A DNA stretch of 64,000 bases from an uncultured Verrucomicrobiales bacterium (GCA_937928735.1 CALFVF010000001.1:186001-250000), one strand, 5' to 3'. Shown: positions 34,918-44,775, counted from the stretch's first letter. Notes: generated by a model from the sequence alone, not told the origin. Translations and numbers: made by a program.

Positions 34918-36150
34918 ATGAGTTACCAAGATGCGACTGAAGCGCTTATGGAGGGCCAAACAATAAAAGGCCAAAATAAGGCTGACAATGAGGATAAGAG
35001 CAAATCCTACAACAAAGCCACAACATTCCGCTCCCACGCGCCCGGAGCATGGGCTGGCGAAGAAAAGTGGGATGACTACAAGTGGCAGCTCAGAAATCGT
35101 ATCAATTCTCTCCAAGAGCTCGAAGCTCACATGGAGCTCACCACCGAGGAGCGCCAAGGCATCATTCTCTCAGGCATGCGCCTCGCGATGTCCATCACAC
35201 CACATTTTTTCAATCTGATTGATAAAAATGACCCTGAGTGCCCGATTCGCAAGCAGATCATCCCCCGTGAGGAAGAATCTCAGCTCGACCCCCAAGAACT
35301 CTCCGACCCCTGTGGCGAAGACTCTCATATGCCTGTCCCCGGGCTCGTCCATCGCTACCCAGATCGCGTGCTCTTTCTAGTCACAGATCGCTGTGCTTCC
35401 TACTGCCGCTACTGCACGCGCAGCCGAGTCGTCTCTGGTGTCGGCGAGCAGCGACTCGAACTCCAGTGGGAGCAAGCCTTCCGCTACCTCGAGGATAACC
35501 CCCAGATTCGTGATGTCCTACTCTCTGGCGGAGATCCCCTCCTGCTCTCTGACAAGCTCCTCAAGCGCCTGCTCACTCGCCTGCGCTCTATCCCGCATAT
35601 TCAGTTCGTCCGCATTGGCTCAAGAATCCCAATATTCCTGCCCCAGCGCATTACACCGGAGCTCTGCAGTATGCTGCGAGAATTCCACCCACTCTTTATT
35701 TCCATCCACGCCAACCACCCAAAGGAACTCACCACAGAGGTCAAAGCAGCACTGGAGCGCCTCGCCGACGCTGGTATCCCTATGGGAAACCAAAGTGTGT
35801 TACTCAAAGGTATCAATGATGACGTCGAGACCCAGAGAGCACTCGTTCACAAGCTCCTGATGTGCCGCGCCCGCCCCTACTACCTCTACCAGTGCGACCT
35901 GATTAAAGGCTCGAAGCACCTGAGAACCAGTGTGCGCAAGGGGATCGAAATCATCGAAGGTCTGCGCGGACACACCACTGGCTACGCCATCCCACAATAC
36001 GTGATCGATGGCCCTGGAGGTGGTGGCAAAATACCAGTGAATCCCGACTATGTCACAGAGCACGGTGACCAACAAATCGAGCTGCGCAACTACGAGGGCA
36101 AGACATTCATCTACCCAGAGCCAGAATCAGATTCGATGTCTTCGTCATAG
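34918..36150 (+). CDS. KamA-family radical SAM aminomutase (lysine 2,3-aminomutase-like)
   Basis: 410 residues from ATG 34918 (MSYQDATEALMEGQ). The iron-sulfur motif DRCASYCRYCTRSR has Cys159, Cys163 and Cys166. PLP and substrate blocks are present (LLSGGDPLLLSDKLLKRLL; SIHANHPKELTTEV; IDGPGGGGKIPVNPDY). The glycine-rich C-terminal motif IDGPGGGGKIPV is typical. It may convert L-lysine to beta-lysine, or serve as EpmB, modifying elongation factor P. An epmA gene is not visible. It is 94 bp upstream of hemL, on the same strand. Confidence 0.9.
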   Translation: MSYQDATEALMEGQTIKGQNKADNEDKSKSYNKATTFRSHAPGAWAGEEKWDDYKWQLRNRINSLQELEAHMELTTEERQGIILSGMRLAMSITPHFFNLIDKNDPECPIRKQIIPREEESQLDPQELSDPCGEDSHMPVPGLVHRYPDRVLFLVTDRCASYCRYCTRSRVVSGVGEQRLELQWEQAFRYLEDNPQIRDVLLSGGDPLLLSDKLLKRLLTRLRSIPHIQFVRIGSRIPIFLPQRITPELCSMLREFHPLFISIHANHPKELTTEVKAALERLADAGIPMGNQSVLLKGINDDVETQRALVHKLLMCRARPYYLYQCDLIKGSKHLRTSVRKGIEIIEGLRGHTTGYAIPQYVIDGPGGGGKIPVNPDYVTEHGDQQIELRNYEGKTFIYPEPESDSMSSS

Positions 36151-36244
36151 AAACTATCTAGTCTCTATCAGAACTCTCTGCTAACTCACTGCTCCTATTC
36201 CAAGTTTTCACACTCATTTTTACCACATTTTACTGCATTCACCA

Positions 36245-37528
36245 ATGATCGGCCCCACTTCTAAAAAACTATTCGACGCTGCCAAAGAAATCATCCCCGG
36301 AGGAGTCAACTCACCAGTCAGAGCCTTTAAAAATGTCGACGGTGATCCCTTCTTTGTGCGCAAGGCCAGCGGCGCGCGCATCACTGACGTCGACGATAAG
36401 ACCTACATCGACTACATCGGCACCTGGGGCCCAGCTATTCTCGGCCACGCCCCCATCGTCATCACCCAGACCATTCACGAAGTCGCCAAGCAAGGTGTTT
36501 CCTTTGGCACGCCTAATCCCTGGGAAATCCAGATGGCACGCACCATTGTCGACTGGGTACCTTCTGTAGAAAAAGTCCGCATGGTGAACTCTGGCACAGA
36601 AGCCACAATGTCAGCGATTCGTCTCGCACGTGGCTTCACCAAGCGCAATAAAGTCATCAAATTCGAGGGCTGCTACCACGGACATGTCGACCATCTCCTG
36701 GTCGCTGCTGGTTCTGGAGCACTGACACACGGTGAGCCTGATTCTGCGGGCGTGCCCAAAGACTTCGCTAATCACACCATTACCCTTCCCTTTAATGACC
36801 CGGAGAAACTCACCGCGGTCTTTGAGGAAATCGGAGAGGAAATCGCCGCGGTCATTCTAGAACCATTCCCAGCGAATGCCGGTCTCATCTTCCCACAAGA
36901 AGGTTTTCTCCAGCATATCCGTGATATCACGAAGAAATACGGCACCGTACTCATTTTTGACGAAGTCATGACAGGCTTCCGCGTCGCTCGAGGTGGCGTG
37001 CAAGAACTCGTCGGTATCACACCAGATCTCACAGCGATGGGGAAAGTCATCGGTGGCGGCCTCCCAGTGGGTGCCTTTGGTGGCCGTGCGGATATCATGG
37101 ATCACCTTGCTCCCAATGGCCCCGTCTACCAGGCGGGAACTCTGAGTGGAAACCCCCTCGCTATGGCAGCAGGCCTCGCCCAGCTGCGCGAGCTCGATAA
37201 AGTAGACGGCTGGAGAGCGCTCGAAGTCCTCGGAGCTCGCCTCGAGAGCGGTATTCGTGCCCTTCTCGCACAGAAAGGCCTCGACTTCACCTTCCACCGG
37301 ACAGGATCGATGTTCTGCCTCTTCTTCACTGAGCAGAAAATCATGAATCTCGACTCCGTGAGTGGTGCCGATATGGAAGCCTTTAAGCGCTTCTTCTGGT
37401 CACTTCTGGATCAAGGCGTCTACTTCGCCCCAAGTCCCTATGAGACTGGATTCATCAGCCTAGCGCACAGTGCTGGTGATATTGACGAGACACTCGAGTG
37501 TGTCGAGAAAGCTCTGCAAGCTGTGTAG
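36245..37528 (+). CDS. hemL: Glutamate-1-semialdehyde 2,1-aminomutase
   Basis: 427 residues, usual length. Start block KLFDAAKEIIPGGVNSPVRA is diagnostic. YIGTWGPAILGHA and GCYHGHVDHLLVAAGSGA bind substrate and PLP. PLP lysine is Lys267 in MGKVIGGGLPVGAFGG, preceded by LIFDEVMTGFRV. It makes 5-aminolevulinate for heme from glutamate-1-semialdehyde, so the organism uses the C5 route. The neighbouring KamA gene upstream is also PLP-dependent but the link is unclear. Confidence 0.97.
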   Translation: MIGPTSKKLFDAAKEIIPGGVNSPVRAFKNVDGDPFFVRKASGARITDVDDKTYIDYIGTWGPAILGHAPIVITQTIHEVAKQGVSFGTPNPWEIQMARTIVDWVPSVEKVRMVNSGTEATMSAIRLARGFTKRNKVIKFEGCYHGHVDHLLVAAGSGALTHGEPDSAGVPKDFANHTITLPFNDPEKLTAVFEEIGEEIAAVILEPFPANAGLIFPQEGFLQHIRDITKKYGTVLIFDEVMTGFRVARGGVQELVGITPDLTAMGKVIGGGLPVGAFGGRADIMDHLAPNGPVYQAGTLSGNPLAMAAGLAQLRELDKVDGWRALEVLGARLESGIRALLAQKGLDFTFHRTGSMFCLFFTEQKIMNLDSVSGADMEAFKRFFWSLLDQGVYFAPSPYETGFISLAHSAGDIDETLECVEKALQAV

Positions 37529-37611
37529 TTTCAAAAACTCATTATCGGACACAACTCGGATAAACAAATACAATAACCCGACAACAGTCTCATAGTCTGT
37601 TCGCTGAAGAA

Positions 37612-37920
37612 ATGAAAAGAATAAGAGATTTAGCTACTTGTGCGTGGGCGGGCATGGGAGCGACCATCATCTATGTTATTTTTCTTGTTACAACCAAATC
37701 TCCAAGAATTGAAGATGGAAACCTCACTATGGGCGAAATGAACATTATTGAAGGTTCAATTTTCCTATTTAGCTGGGTCACCATGTTCATTTTCTGGTTC
37801 TACACAGTTTACAAAGCCTACAGGTCTAGACGTTTTGGATGGTTAGCATTTTCAGCCTTCTTGTGGCCGCTATATCCAATTTACCTATGGAGATTTGCAC
37901 ATGAATCAGAGAGTGTTTGA
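37612..37920 (+). CDS. Small membrane protein, hypothetical
   Basis: 102 residues with three hydrophobic segments: 14-27 (AGMGATIIYVIFLV), 50-68 (SIFLFSWVTMFIFWFYTVY) and 80-95 (LAFSAFLWPLYPIYLW). The linkers are basic. I recognise no domain. It stands between hemL and tRNA-Arg with no partner. Confidence 0.55.
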   Translation: MKRIRDLATCAWAGMGATIIYVIFLVTTKSPRIEDGNLTMGEMNIIEGSIFLFSWVTMFIFWFYTVYKAYRSRRFGWLAFSAFLWPLYPIYLWRFAHESESV

Positions 37921-38048
37921 ATGCAGCAGCACACACAAATCCACTACCCCCTCTGAGCCGAAATCTATATGCCAATTACAAATCTTAACCTGAAATCAAA
38001 ACTCGCCTTCCAGTAGTGGGTGGATGACTTTGGACGTTAGTAACAAAA

Positions 38049-38120
38049 TAGGCTCACTAGGAGTCGAACCTAGATCTATGGCTTCGGAGGCCACCATTCT
38101 ATCCATTGAACTATGAGCCC
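38049..38120 (-). tRNA. tRNA-Arg (CCG anticodon)
   Basis: 72 nt without an encoded CCA. On the minus strand the acceptor GGGCTCA pairs with TGAGCCT (one G-U), the anticodon stem GTGGC/GCCAT encloses CTCCGAA (anticodon CCG), and the T arm is CTAGG/CCTAG with loop TTCGACT. Confidence 0.93.
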
Positions 38121-38284
38121 CTATTTGTCTGATGGAGATTGTTACTTTGGCTGAAAACAAAGGTCAAGTGGGATCGCTGGATTCTTCCCAACTGTGTGCT
38201 AAGACATTCTCTAAAGCTAACATCTGCAATAAAATGAGGGGCTAAATAGGGAAACCTATCCGTGAAAAATCCCTCCATTCCTTA

Positions 38285-38440
38285 TACCAATGAGGAAAAC
38301 TAACTGGTTGAAAGCGCGAAGAGATTTGGTGGGAGATCAAGGCGGAACCCATCGGTGATGCGAGCATCACCGATGAGTGACAACGATGGTATCTCGTCAA
38401 AGATCTAGCGAATTCTACCAGTTATTTTTTCGAGTTGGTA
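38285..38440 (+). repeat. Long (156-bp) palindrome-bounded element, copy 1, with TTA flanks
   Basis: Each end is one copy of the 25-bp palindrome in opposite orientation (38285-38309 and 38416-38440). The core has a perfect 12-bp inverted repeat CATCGGTGATGC/GCATCACCGATG with 2-nt spacer. TTA flanks both sides (38282-38284 and 38441-38443). It encodes no protein and lies between tRNA-Arg and the SulP gene. Confidence 0.85.
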
Positions 38441-38509
38441 TTAATCAAGGATTGCCAGTGAGCGGAGTTCCGACTAGGGCTCTGCTCGTTAACTTGACTA
38501 CAACACATT

Positions 38510-40117
38510 ATGTTTGAACTCTTTCGCAAGAAAAACGGCAACTACAAAGACGACATTCTCTCTGGAGTGACCGTTTCTCTCCTGCTTGTCCCTGAGGCCA
38601 TCGCCTTTTCCTTCATCGCAGGCGTGAACCCTATGGTGGGCCTCTGGTCAGCGGTGTTTGTCGGCTTCATTACTGCAGCCTTCGGTGGGCGCCCAGGCAT
38701 GATCTGCGGTGCCACAGGTGCGATTGCCATTGTTGCCGCTCAAGCTGTCCATCTCGGAAAAGCGACAGGTGAGGGTATGGATATGGGTATGAAGTACCTC
38801 GTGGTGGCACTACTCTTTGCGGGGGTGATTCAGATACTCATTGGAGTCTTTAAGTTCGGGCGATTTATCCGCCTCATTCCCCATCCCGTGATGATGGGCT
38901 TTGTCAATGGACTGGCCATTGTGATCGCACTCGGGCAGTTGTTATTCTTCAAGTCCTCCGTATTTTTTGATGATGAAGGCAATATGGTCTCTGAGTGGCT
39001 CGCGACACCAGCACTCCTCACTATGATAGGGCTGATTCTGCTCACTATGGGCATTATTGTGTTTTTGCCCAAACTCACCAAAGCTGTCCCCCCTACACTC
39101 ATCGCGATTCTAGCGATCGCTGGTATCACCTACTTCATCCCGGGCTCTCGCGACATCAGTGACATTCTCACCATGCTCACTGGCAAAACTGCTGAAATCA
39201 GTAGTGCGTTCCCCCTCCCTACTGATCTCTCTGGTATTCCCTGGGACGATAAAGATTTCTACCTCGCTATCCTTCCAATTTCCGTGACCATTGCTCTAGT
39301 GGGTCTCATCGAGTCTCTACTCACCCTACAGCTGATTGATGAAATCACCGAAACTCGTGGTCAGGGTAATCGTGAATGCCTCGCGCAGGGAGCCGCAAAT
39401 ATCGCCTCTGGTATGTTCGGCGGTATGGGTGGATGTGCCACCATTGGCCAATCTCTCATCAATATGAAAAACGGTGGTAGAGGCCGCACTTCAGGTATAG
39501 TTGGTGCCATCACTCTGCTCATTCTCATTATGTTTGGTAGTGAAATCATCATGCAGATCCCCGTGGCTGCTCTCGTGGGTGTAATGTTTATGATCGTCAT
39601 TAGCACCTTTGAGTGGTCGACATTTAAAACCATCGGCAAAGTCCCCAAATCAGAGCTACTCGTCATTCTCGCCGTCACCCTTGTGACTGTGTTTATGCAC
39701 AACTTAGCCCTAGCCGTTGCTGTCGGGGTGATTCTCTCCGCTCTCGTCTTCGCGGCGAAAACATCCACTCATATCACCACAGAAATCGTCAAAGACTCTG
39801 AGGACGAGCGCATTTATGCCCCAGAGGGCCTACTCTACTTCGCCTCTGTGCAGGATTTTCAAGAGCAATTCACAGCTAGTAGCGACAGGAAAAACATCGT
39901 CATCGACTGTGAGAAGCTCCGAGTGTGTGACATGTCAGGGCTAGAAGCTCTTAACTCTATCGCGACCAAGTACCGTAAAGCAGATAAGAATTTACGTTTA
40001 CGCCACCTCTCTGCGGACTGCCGTGATATGCTGAAAAAAGCGGGCTCACTCATTGAAGTTGAAATTCTCCCAGATGATCCGACCTATAGTGTTGCCAGAT
40101 TAAGAGCTAACAGCTAA
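38510..40117 (+). CDS. SulP-family anion transporter with STAS domain
   Basis: 535 residues. The transport domain has about 12-14 hydrophobic segments (SGVTVSLLLVPEAIAFSFIA; GGRPGMICGATGAIAIVAAQ; ANIASGMFGGMGGCATIGQS). The C-terminal STAS domain spans roughly 425-530 (NIVIDCEKLRVCDMSGLEAL). Family members carry sulfate, bicarbonate or other anions with H+ or Na+. Sulfate is a candidate substrate because a cys operon lies 6 kb downstream, but SulP bicarbonate transporters look similar. A Gre-like gene follows by 33 bp. Confidence 0.9.
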   Translation: MFELFRKKNGNYKDDILSGVTVSLLLVPEAIAFSFIAGVNPMVGLWSAVFVGFITAAFGGRPGMICGATGAIAIVAAQAVHLGKATGEGMDMGMKYLVVALLFAGVIQILIGVFKFGRFIRLIPHPVMMGFVNGLAIVIALGQLLFFKSSVFFDDEGNMVSEWLATPALLTMIGLILLTMGIIVFLPKLTKAVPPTLIAILAIAGITYFIPGSRDISDILTMLTGKTAEISSAFPLPTDLSGIPWDDKDFYLAILPISVTIALVGLIESLLTLQLIDEITETRGQGNRECLAQGAANIASGMFGGMGGCATIGQSLINMKNGGRGRTSGIVGAITLLILIMFGSEIIMQIPVAALVGVMFMIVISTFEWSTFKTIGKVPKSELLVILAVTLVTVFMHNLALAVAVGVILSALVFAAKTSTHITTEIVKDSEDERIYAPEGLLYFASVQDFQEQFTASSDRKNIVIDCEKLRVCDMSGLEALNSIATKYRKADKNLRLRHLSADCRDMLKKAGSLIEVEILPDDPTYSVARLRANS

Positions 40118-40150
40118 GCTCTTACACCAAACACGTTAGAACATAGTCAC

Positions 40151-40627
40151 ATGCCGCAGAAGCAGCAGAAGAGAAACCTGATTGCTCAAATCGAGAGCGA
40201 ACTCCAGACCCAACTCAGCACCCTCAAGTCAGCGGCTCTCGAGTCGCACAAGAGCTCCACGGGTGAGGAAAGCAAGGCGGAGGGTAAATATGACACCCGA
40301 GGACTCGAAGCCTCCTACCTTGCTGAAGCGCAGGCCGAGCAAGTCACATTACTTGAGGAACAACTCGGCCGCCTCAAGCTCATGGAAATCCCCGAGGAAC
40401 CTGACTCTGTGTTACTGGGCTCTCTGGTTCTCGTCGCTGGAGAAGAGGACGAGCTCGGTTACTTCATCCTTCCTGTGGGCGCGGGCAAGCATATCGAGAT
40501 GGAGGGGCAGACCTTTACAGTCATCACCCCAGAGTCCCCCGTCGGCCAGTCTATCTTTGGCAAACAAGAGGGTGAATTCATCAGCCACCCAGTACTCTCA
40601 GAAGCCTTTATTTCTGAGATCTGGTAG
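40151..40627 (+). CDS. GreA/GreB-family transcription elongation factor-like protein
   Basis: 158 residues. The N-terminal half is a predicted coiled coil (RNLIAQIESELQTQLSTLKS; AKAEGKYDTRGLEASYLAEA reads like the tip region). The C-terminal globular part has SVLLGSLVLVAGEEDELGYF and TPESPVGQSIFGKQEGE, matching the Gre C-terminal domain. Gre factors enter the RNA polymerase secondary channel and stimulate transcript cleavage. Whether the tip acidic residues needed for cleavage are preserved is uncertain. The 3' end overlaps the convergent gene at 40598 by 30 bp. Confidence 0.8.
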   Translation: MPQKQQKRNLIAQIESELQTQLSTLKSAALESHKSSTGEESKAEGKYDTRGLEASYLAEAQAEQVTLLEEQLGRLKLMEIPEEPDSVLLGSLVLVAGEEDELGYFILPVGAGKHIEMEGQTFTVITPESPVGQSIFGKQEGEFISHPVLSEAFISEIW

Positions 40628-42052
40628 CCACTCAGAGAGAGAAATCCACTCCGCTCCTTGCTGGAGCTTCCACTGACCCAGCGGCCCCTCCACATGGAGG
40701 TCCCTGTACTTACGATCTGGTGTCTGGAAGTCTGCCCACCAGTCCTGCACGGGAATCTCTGGGTGAAGGCGCAGTTTGATAAAATCCGCCACTTCTGGAG
40801 AGCCAATGAGACGCAGCACCGCACAGGCAAAACCATCACTCTGCAAGTAGCCATTGCCCAGTAGCGATAAATCCTCACTACGCAGCTCCACACTCGGAGC
40901 TATGAGTCTACCTTGTGTACAGAACAGCTGCACTCCACCTCTCTCAAAACTCACCTGCCCAGTACCGTCTCTCGCATGAATCCCTTCTGCCCGACCTATC
41001 CACTGACCACGCCAGCTCGCTGGTTGATCGAGGCGGCCAGAGAGCTGCCCCTGCGCCATAGCATGCTCAATCACATAAGATACTCCCTGAGCGACCTCAT
41101 TCTCCCCCGCACCATGCTCGAAACTCTGCTGCGGTGCATTCATCAGCAGGCTAAACAAACGATGACGCAGATGAAAATGCGCCGCCCACTGAAAACGAAA
41201 TCCACCCAGTGTAACCTCCCTCGGTTCGACACTTACAACTCCGCCTCGACAGATCACAGGAACACGCAGTGACTCTGCAAATGGCTCTCCTAACAATTTC
41301 ACTTCATTCAGTGAGACATAGCCCTTCTGCACAGTATCTGCTAGAGAGAGCTGGAGACTGACCCCGCCGAGACTGAGTATTTCTTTCCCACCTTTCTGTA
41401 GGCGAAATGCACCTTCCCTCAAGTTCACCTGTACGGGCTGCTTGGCGACTTGTGGCGCAGCTGATTTCTTAGGCGCTTCAGTAGGAGTTTTCCGTTTTGG
41501 TGTCTCTGCTTTCGCTGTAGCACCATTGGGAACTTCCTCCCCTTTGATTTCCTCTCCTTGCACCGCTTCTTTCACATTCTCAGGAGTAGGGGCAGCCAAT
41601 GCTTCTGGTACGACTTGCGGCTGTATCTGTGGCACGACTTGTTGCTCTGACTCAAGCAGCTCTCTCTGCCTATCTAGAAGACTCTCAAGGTCATCTAAAT
41701 CAACGACAACCTCAGGTTGCTGAATCTCCAGCTCGCGAATCTTAAGGCGCTTTTCTAACAAATCTCCCCACGAAATCTGTACAAAGACCTTTCCCACTTG
41801 GAGCTGGGTCTCCTCCTGCTCAGACACTCGACTCTTTAGCCCCCAGACATGGCAGCCAATCCCCGGCCACCACCAAGCACCGGCAATCTCACAGGGCACA
41901 CCAGCTCTCTCGCTGAGTTTTTGCCCAAGCTTCGCTCTCCCCCACGGACTAATCAGCCAGAGATTAGAGAGCAGCCAGAGGACAACGCCAAGAAGGCATA
42001 GAGTAAAGGGGGCTCGCCATAACCACTTGCGCAGGCTGCACCACCGAGCCAC
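40598..42052 (-). CDS. AsmA-like envelope protein, hypothetical
   Basis: 484 residues. One membrane span lies near residues 12-33 (LWRAPFTLCLLGVVLWLLSN), followed by LGQKLSERAGVPCEIAGAWW and KVFVQISWGDLLEKRLKIRE, which have the flavour of AsmA-family N-terminal domains. A Pro/Lys/Glu/Ala-rich linker runs about 135-205. The rest is beta-rich. AsmA relatives act in envelope lipid traffic. The family call is weak. It is 4 bp downstream of the gene at 42057, so they are one operon. The last 30 bp overlap the convergent gre-like gene. Confidence 0.55.
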   Translation of the reverse strand: MARWCSLRKWLWRAPFTLCLLGVVLWLLSNLWLISPWGRAKLGQKLSERAGVPCEIAGAWWWPGIGCHVWGLKSRVSEQEETQLQVGKVFVQISWGDLLEKRLKIRELEIQQPEVVVDLDDLESLLDRQRELLESEQQVVPQIQPQVVPEALAAPTPENVKEAVQGEEIKGEEVPNGATAKAETPKRKTPTEAPKKSAAPQVAKQPVQVNLREGAFRLQKGGKEILSLGGVSLQLSLADTVQKGYVSLNEVKLLGEPFAESLRVPVICRGGVVSVEPREVTLGGFRFQWAAHFHLRHRLFSLLMNAPQQSFEHGAGENEVAQGVSYVIEHAMAQGQLSGRLDQPASWRGQWIGRAEGIHARDGTGQVSFERGGVQLFCTQGRLIAPSVELRSEDLSLLGNGYLQSDGFACAVLRLIGSPEVADFIKLRLHPEIPVQDWWADFQTPDRKYRDLHVEGPLGQWKLQQGAEWISLSEWLPDLRNKGF

Positions 42053-42056
42053 TGGT

Positions 42057-42755
42057 TTATTTCTGTTTGATTGGGAAGCGAATCACCACGCTACGATCAA
42101 TAATTGGTCTGCCCGAAGAGGTGACTTCTTGTAAGCGGTAGATCAGTAGCCCGTAGTGCTTAGTCTTCATCTTACCAATCGCTAAATTCTCCTTCACCTG
42201 ACCAAGAACTGTGTCTTCCTCATACTTCCACTCATGCCCAGTCCAGCCGCCTAGAATGCTGCGCTCTTTCGCATCGATATCCTCTATCGCCACGAGTTCA
42301 CCATTCGGGGAACGGAAAGAATCATCTTTAAAACGCATGAGAGAAATTGGCGTGCCTGCACCACTCACACGAATCGACCACTCACCTTCCTTGGCCTCAT
42401 CCAGATGAATGATCACATCTTCCACTTTCTGAAAATCGCGCGCATCCCAGAGCTTATTGTACTCCTCAAATTCTTCCTGTGTGAGACCGAGGTTCTCGTG
42501 AAAAGGCAGTGGTAATCCAGGCTCCAGAGTCTTTGAAAATTCACGAAACCACTCGGGCTGAGACTTGGCCGCAGCCTCTACTTTCGCTAGGTAGACCTGA
42601 ATTTCCTGTGGAGGCTTCACTATCACCACTTCACCACGAATCGTCTCCCCCGCTGGCAGGGCGGATAATTTCTTAGGAGCCTCTTTGGCCTTTTGAGAAT
42701 ACGCCAGTGGGCTCAGAGCGGCAAAGCAGAGAGCCAGTACAGAAATCGTTTTCAT
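42057..42755 (-). CDS. Hypothetical secreted protein
   Basis: 232 residues from ATG 42755 (MKTISVLALCFAALSPLAYS), a signal peptide. The mature part is charged, with EVVIVKPPQEIQVYLAKVEA near 45, and ends in a basic stretch (SVVIRFPIKQK). I recognise no domain. Tight spacing to the AsmA-like gene (4 bp) suggests a shared envelope role. Confidence 0.6.
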   Translation of the reverse strand: MKTISVLALCFAALSPLAYSQKAKEAPKKLSALPAGETIRGEVVIVKPPQEIQVYLAKVEAAAKSQPEWFREFSKTLEPGLPLPFHENLGLTQEEFEEYNKLWDARDFQKVEDVIIHLDEAKEGEWSIRVSGAGTPISLMRFKDDSFRSPNGELVAIEDIDAKERSILGGWTGHEWKYEEDTVLGQVKENLAIGKMKTKHYGLLIYRLQEVTSSGRPIIDRSVVIRFPIKQK

Positions 42756-42859
42756 GGTTCGAGAAATCATCTAGAGAAGAACTTAGGGAAAGACAAAAAT
42801 CTTTCAACCTTGATTATCTCATAGAGTTCATCGCATCGAATCTCCCTCATCGAATTCCT

Positions 42860-44428
42860 CTACTCCACGACATCTTCACTCGCTACTTCCTCAGTCGATT
42901 CGATCTCTGTGTTCTCCTCTAGTTCTTCCTCGATTTCTTCAGTAACAGCGAGACGGTCTTCCCATGACTCCAGACTCACGGACTCTCCGAGGCCGCCGAT
43001 TTCCTCAATCAATTCTCGACAGCGCACCCGCCAAGCCTCGTAATTGGGTGGTTTCTTCACTTTATCACGGCTATTACTAAAGACGAGGTAGGTCACCGTA
43101 AGGTCAGAAACAGGCCGACTATAGGGACTCGCATTTTCATTGAGCCGTTTTGCCATTCTTAGAGAAGCTTCTCCAATCTTAAAGGTAGGGCCCCCATCAC
43201 CGACGATCGCAGGATAGATCTTATCCTGATAAATCACCGCAGCATAGTCACCAGCCCGACCTGCATAGGGGTCACGGGAATTGGTGAGGATATTCACAGG
43301 AAGAACAATAAAGGGATCATGCTCCGCGATTAAAAAGCTCCGGTAGGTCATATCCTCGATTCCACGCTGGAGCATTTTCTTTCTCTCTCGCAGCCACGTC
43401 CTACGAGCAGCAGTGGTCGATGACTGCGCAATCTCACGATCAGCATTCCCAATGCGTTTCTTCCAGCCTGCAATCATCGGATTAGGTGTCGATGTCTGCT
43501 TCTTCCATCCATAGCTGGTGAATGGCTGATAGTGTGTCGAATTCACGATCTCCTCTGGCATGGTCGCTAGTCGATCACCGTCTGATCCATCTGAGACAAC
43601 ATCCATATCTCCTTGCAGCAGAAGAACTCTGCGCCCGCTCGTCGGATCTTTGAGATTCAAAATCGTCTCACAATCAAAGAAATTATGCCTTGTCGTCAGC
43701 ACTGAGAGATTGGTCGCATTGCGTTTTAGCCGCTCCACCTTATTGCGGTAAAGCTGATCATAAAAGGGAGAAACTTCCGCAGTACTGAGCAACTCAGCCA
43801 TCCCGGGTAGCAGCTCGCTGAGATGCGGGCTCACACTCTCTAACTCCTCTATAGTCTGCGCGGCAGCAGGCAGCTTCACCTCAAGTCGATAACTCGCACT
43901 ATACGCACTAGCCTCTTCTCTCACCACAGACGCTCTAGCAGAAGGAGTGACCTCCACATGAGTCTCTAGCTGGATGCCCTTAGAAAGCTTACGAATATCC
44001 CCACCAGAGGTAATCGGCTCCACCTTAGGAACTGGCAGTGGCCGAGCTTCTAACTCAGCCACGACATCATCTGGACCAACAGCATCAAGTCCTCTCTCTA
44101 CTTCTACTGGCGCCGACACTGCAGCCTCACCATTTTCACTCTCTTCATTCACAGAAAGTCCAGCAACCTCCTCCTCTAATAACTCACCCGATACTGCACG
44201 ATCTGGCACAGGCTCTCCAGCAGCAGGTACCGCACTACTTCGCCATGCTCTGACCAGCTCTTTTGCCTCTTTGAGTAAAACTGCGCGCAGAGGCGTGAGC
44301 ACCATAATACAGAGTAAAATGACCAATAAGAGAGCCGCAGCACGAAGATAAGGAAACACCCTCAGTGGAGAGGTTTTCGAGTCACTATTCTGAGTGTTTG
44401 ATGAGCTAGGATGACTGGGTTCAACCAT
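42860..44428 (-). CDS. Hypothetical membrane-anchored protein
   Basis: 522 residues. A membrane span is near residues 26-48 ([20 protein letters not shown]). It is followed by an acidic, proline-containing stretch (about 70-130) and a globular region with [20 protein letters not shown] near 268, [20 protein letters not shown] near 365 and [20 protein letters not shown] near 395. The C-terminus is Glu-rich. I do not recognise the family. A 104-bp gap separates it from the next gene downstream (42755). The three genes 44428-40598 may be one unit. Confidence 0.55.
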   Translation of the reverse strand: MVEPSHPSSSNTQNSDSKTSPLRVFPYLRAAALLLVILLCIMVLTPLRAVLLKEAKELVRAWRSSAVPAAGEPVPDRAVSGELLEEEVAGLSVNEESENGEAAVSAPVEVERGLDAVGPDDVVAELEARPLPVPKVEPITSGGDIRKLSKGIQLETHVEVTPSARASVVREEASAYSASYRLEVKLPAAAQTIEELESVSPHLSELLPGMAELLSTAEVSPFYDQLYRNKVERLKRNATNLSVLTTRHNFFDCETILNLKDPTSGRRVLLLQGDMDVVSDGSDGDRLATMPEEIVNSTHYQPFTSYGWKKQTSTPNPMIAGWKKRIGNADREIAQSSTTAARRTWLRERKKMLQRGIEDMTYRSFLIAEHDPFIVLPVNILTNSRDPYAGRAGDYAAVIYQDKIYPAIVGDGGPTFKIGEASLRMAKRLNENASPYSRPVSDLTVTYLVFSNSRDKVKKPPNYEAWRVRCRELIEEIGGLGESVSLESWEDRLAVTEEIEEELEENTEIESTEEVASEDVVE

Positions 44429-44655
44429 ACAAACACGCTAGCGGAAAAGCAGCAGCAGCGTCGAACCAAATTGTCCCACCACCGTGAAAAATCCTCCAAA
44501 AAGATGAATTTTTAATGGACACAGCGAAGCAAGGTGATTAGCGTCCCGCTCCAGAGAGAAATTGTGAATGTCTCTAGAGTGCAGATGCCTGAAACACCAC
44601 GCATGTCTGTACGATGAGATGAAGCACAGTGGCTTTCGACACATCATTTTATAAT

Positions 44656-44730
44656 GGCACGATAGCTCAGTGGTAGAGTAGAGGACTCATAAGCCTTTGG
44701 TCCCGGGTTCAAATCCCGGTCGTGCTACCA
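44656..44730 (+). tRNA. tRNA-Met (CAT anticodon)
   Basis: 75 nt with CCA encoded. Acceptor GGCACGA pairs with TCGTGCT (one G-U at the end). The anticodon loop CTCATAA gives CAT. The innermost anticodon-stem pair is A-G (mismatch). The T arm CCGGGTTCAAATCCCGG is standard. The absence of initiator features (acceptor starts with a pair, few G-C pairs in the anticodon stem) suggests elongator Met, but an Ile-lysidine role cannot be excluded. Confidence 0.9.
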
Positions 44731-44737
44731 ATTTTTA

Positions 44738-44775
44738 AAAAGCCCCGAATCTTTCTGATCAGATTCGGGGCTTTT
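44738..44775. terminator. Strong intrinsic terminator (both strands) after tRNA-Met
   Basis: A perfect 15-bp stem, AAAAGCCCCGAATCT (44738-44752) and its complement (44761-44775), followed by TGTTTT on the plus strand. On the minus strand a TTTT run also follows, so it may end cysK transcription from the other side. Confidence 0.9.
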
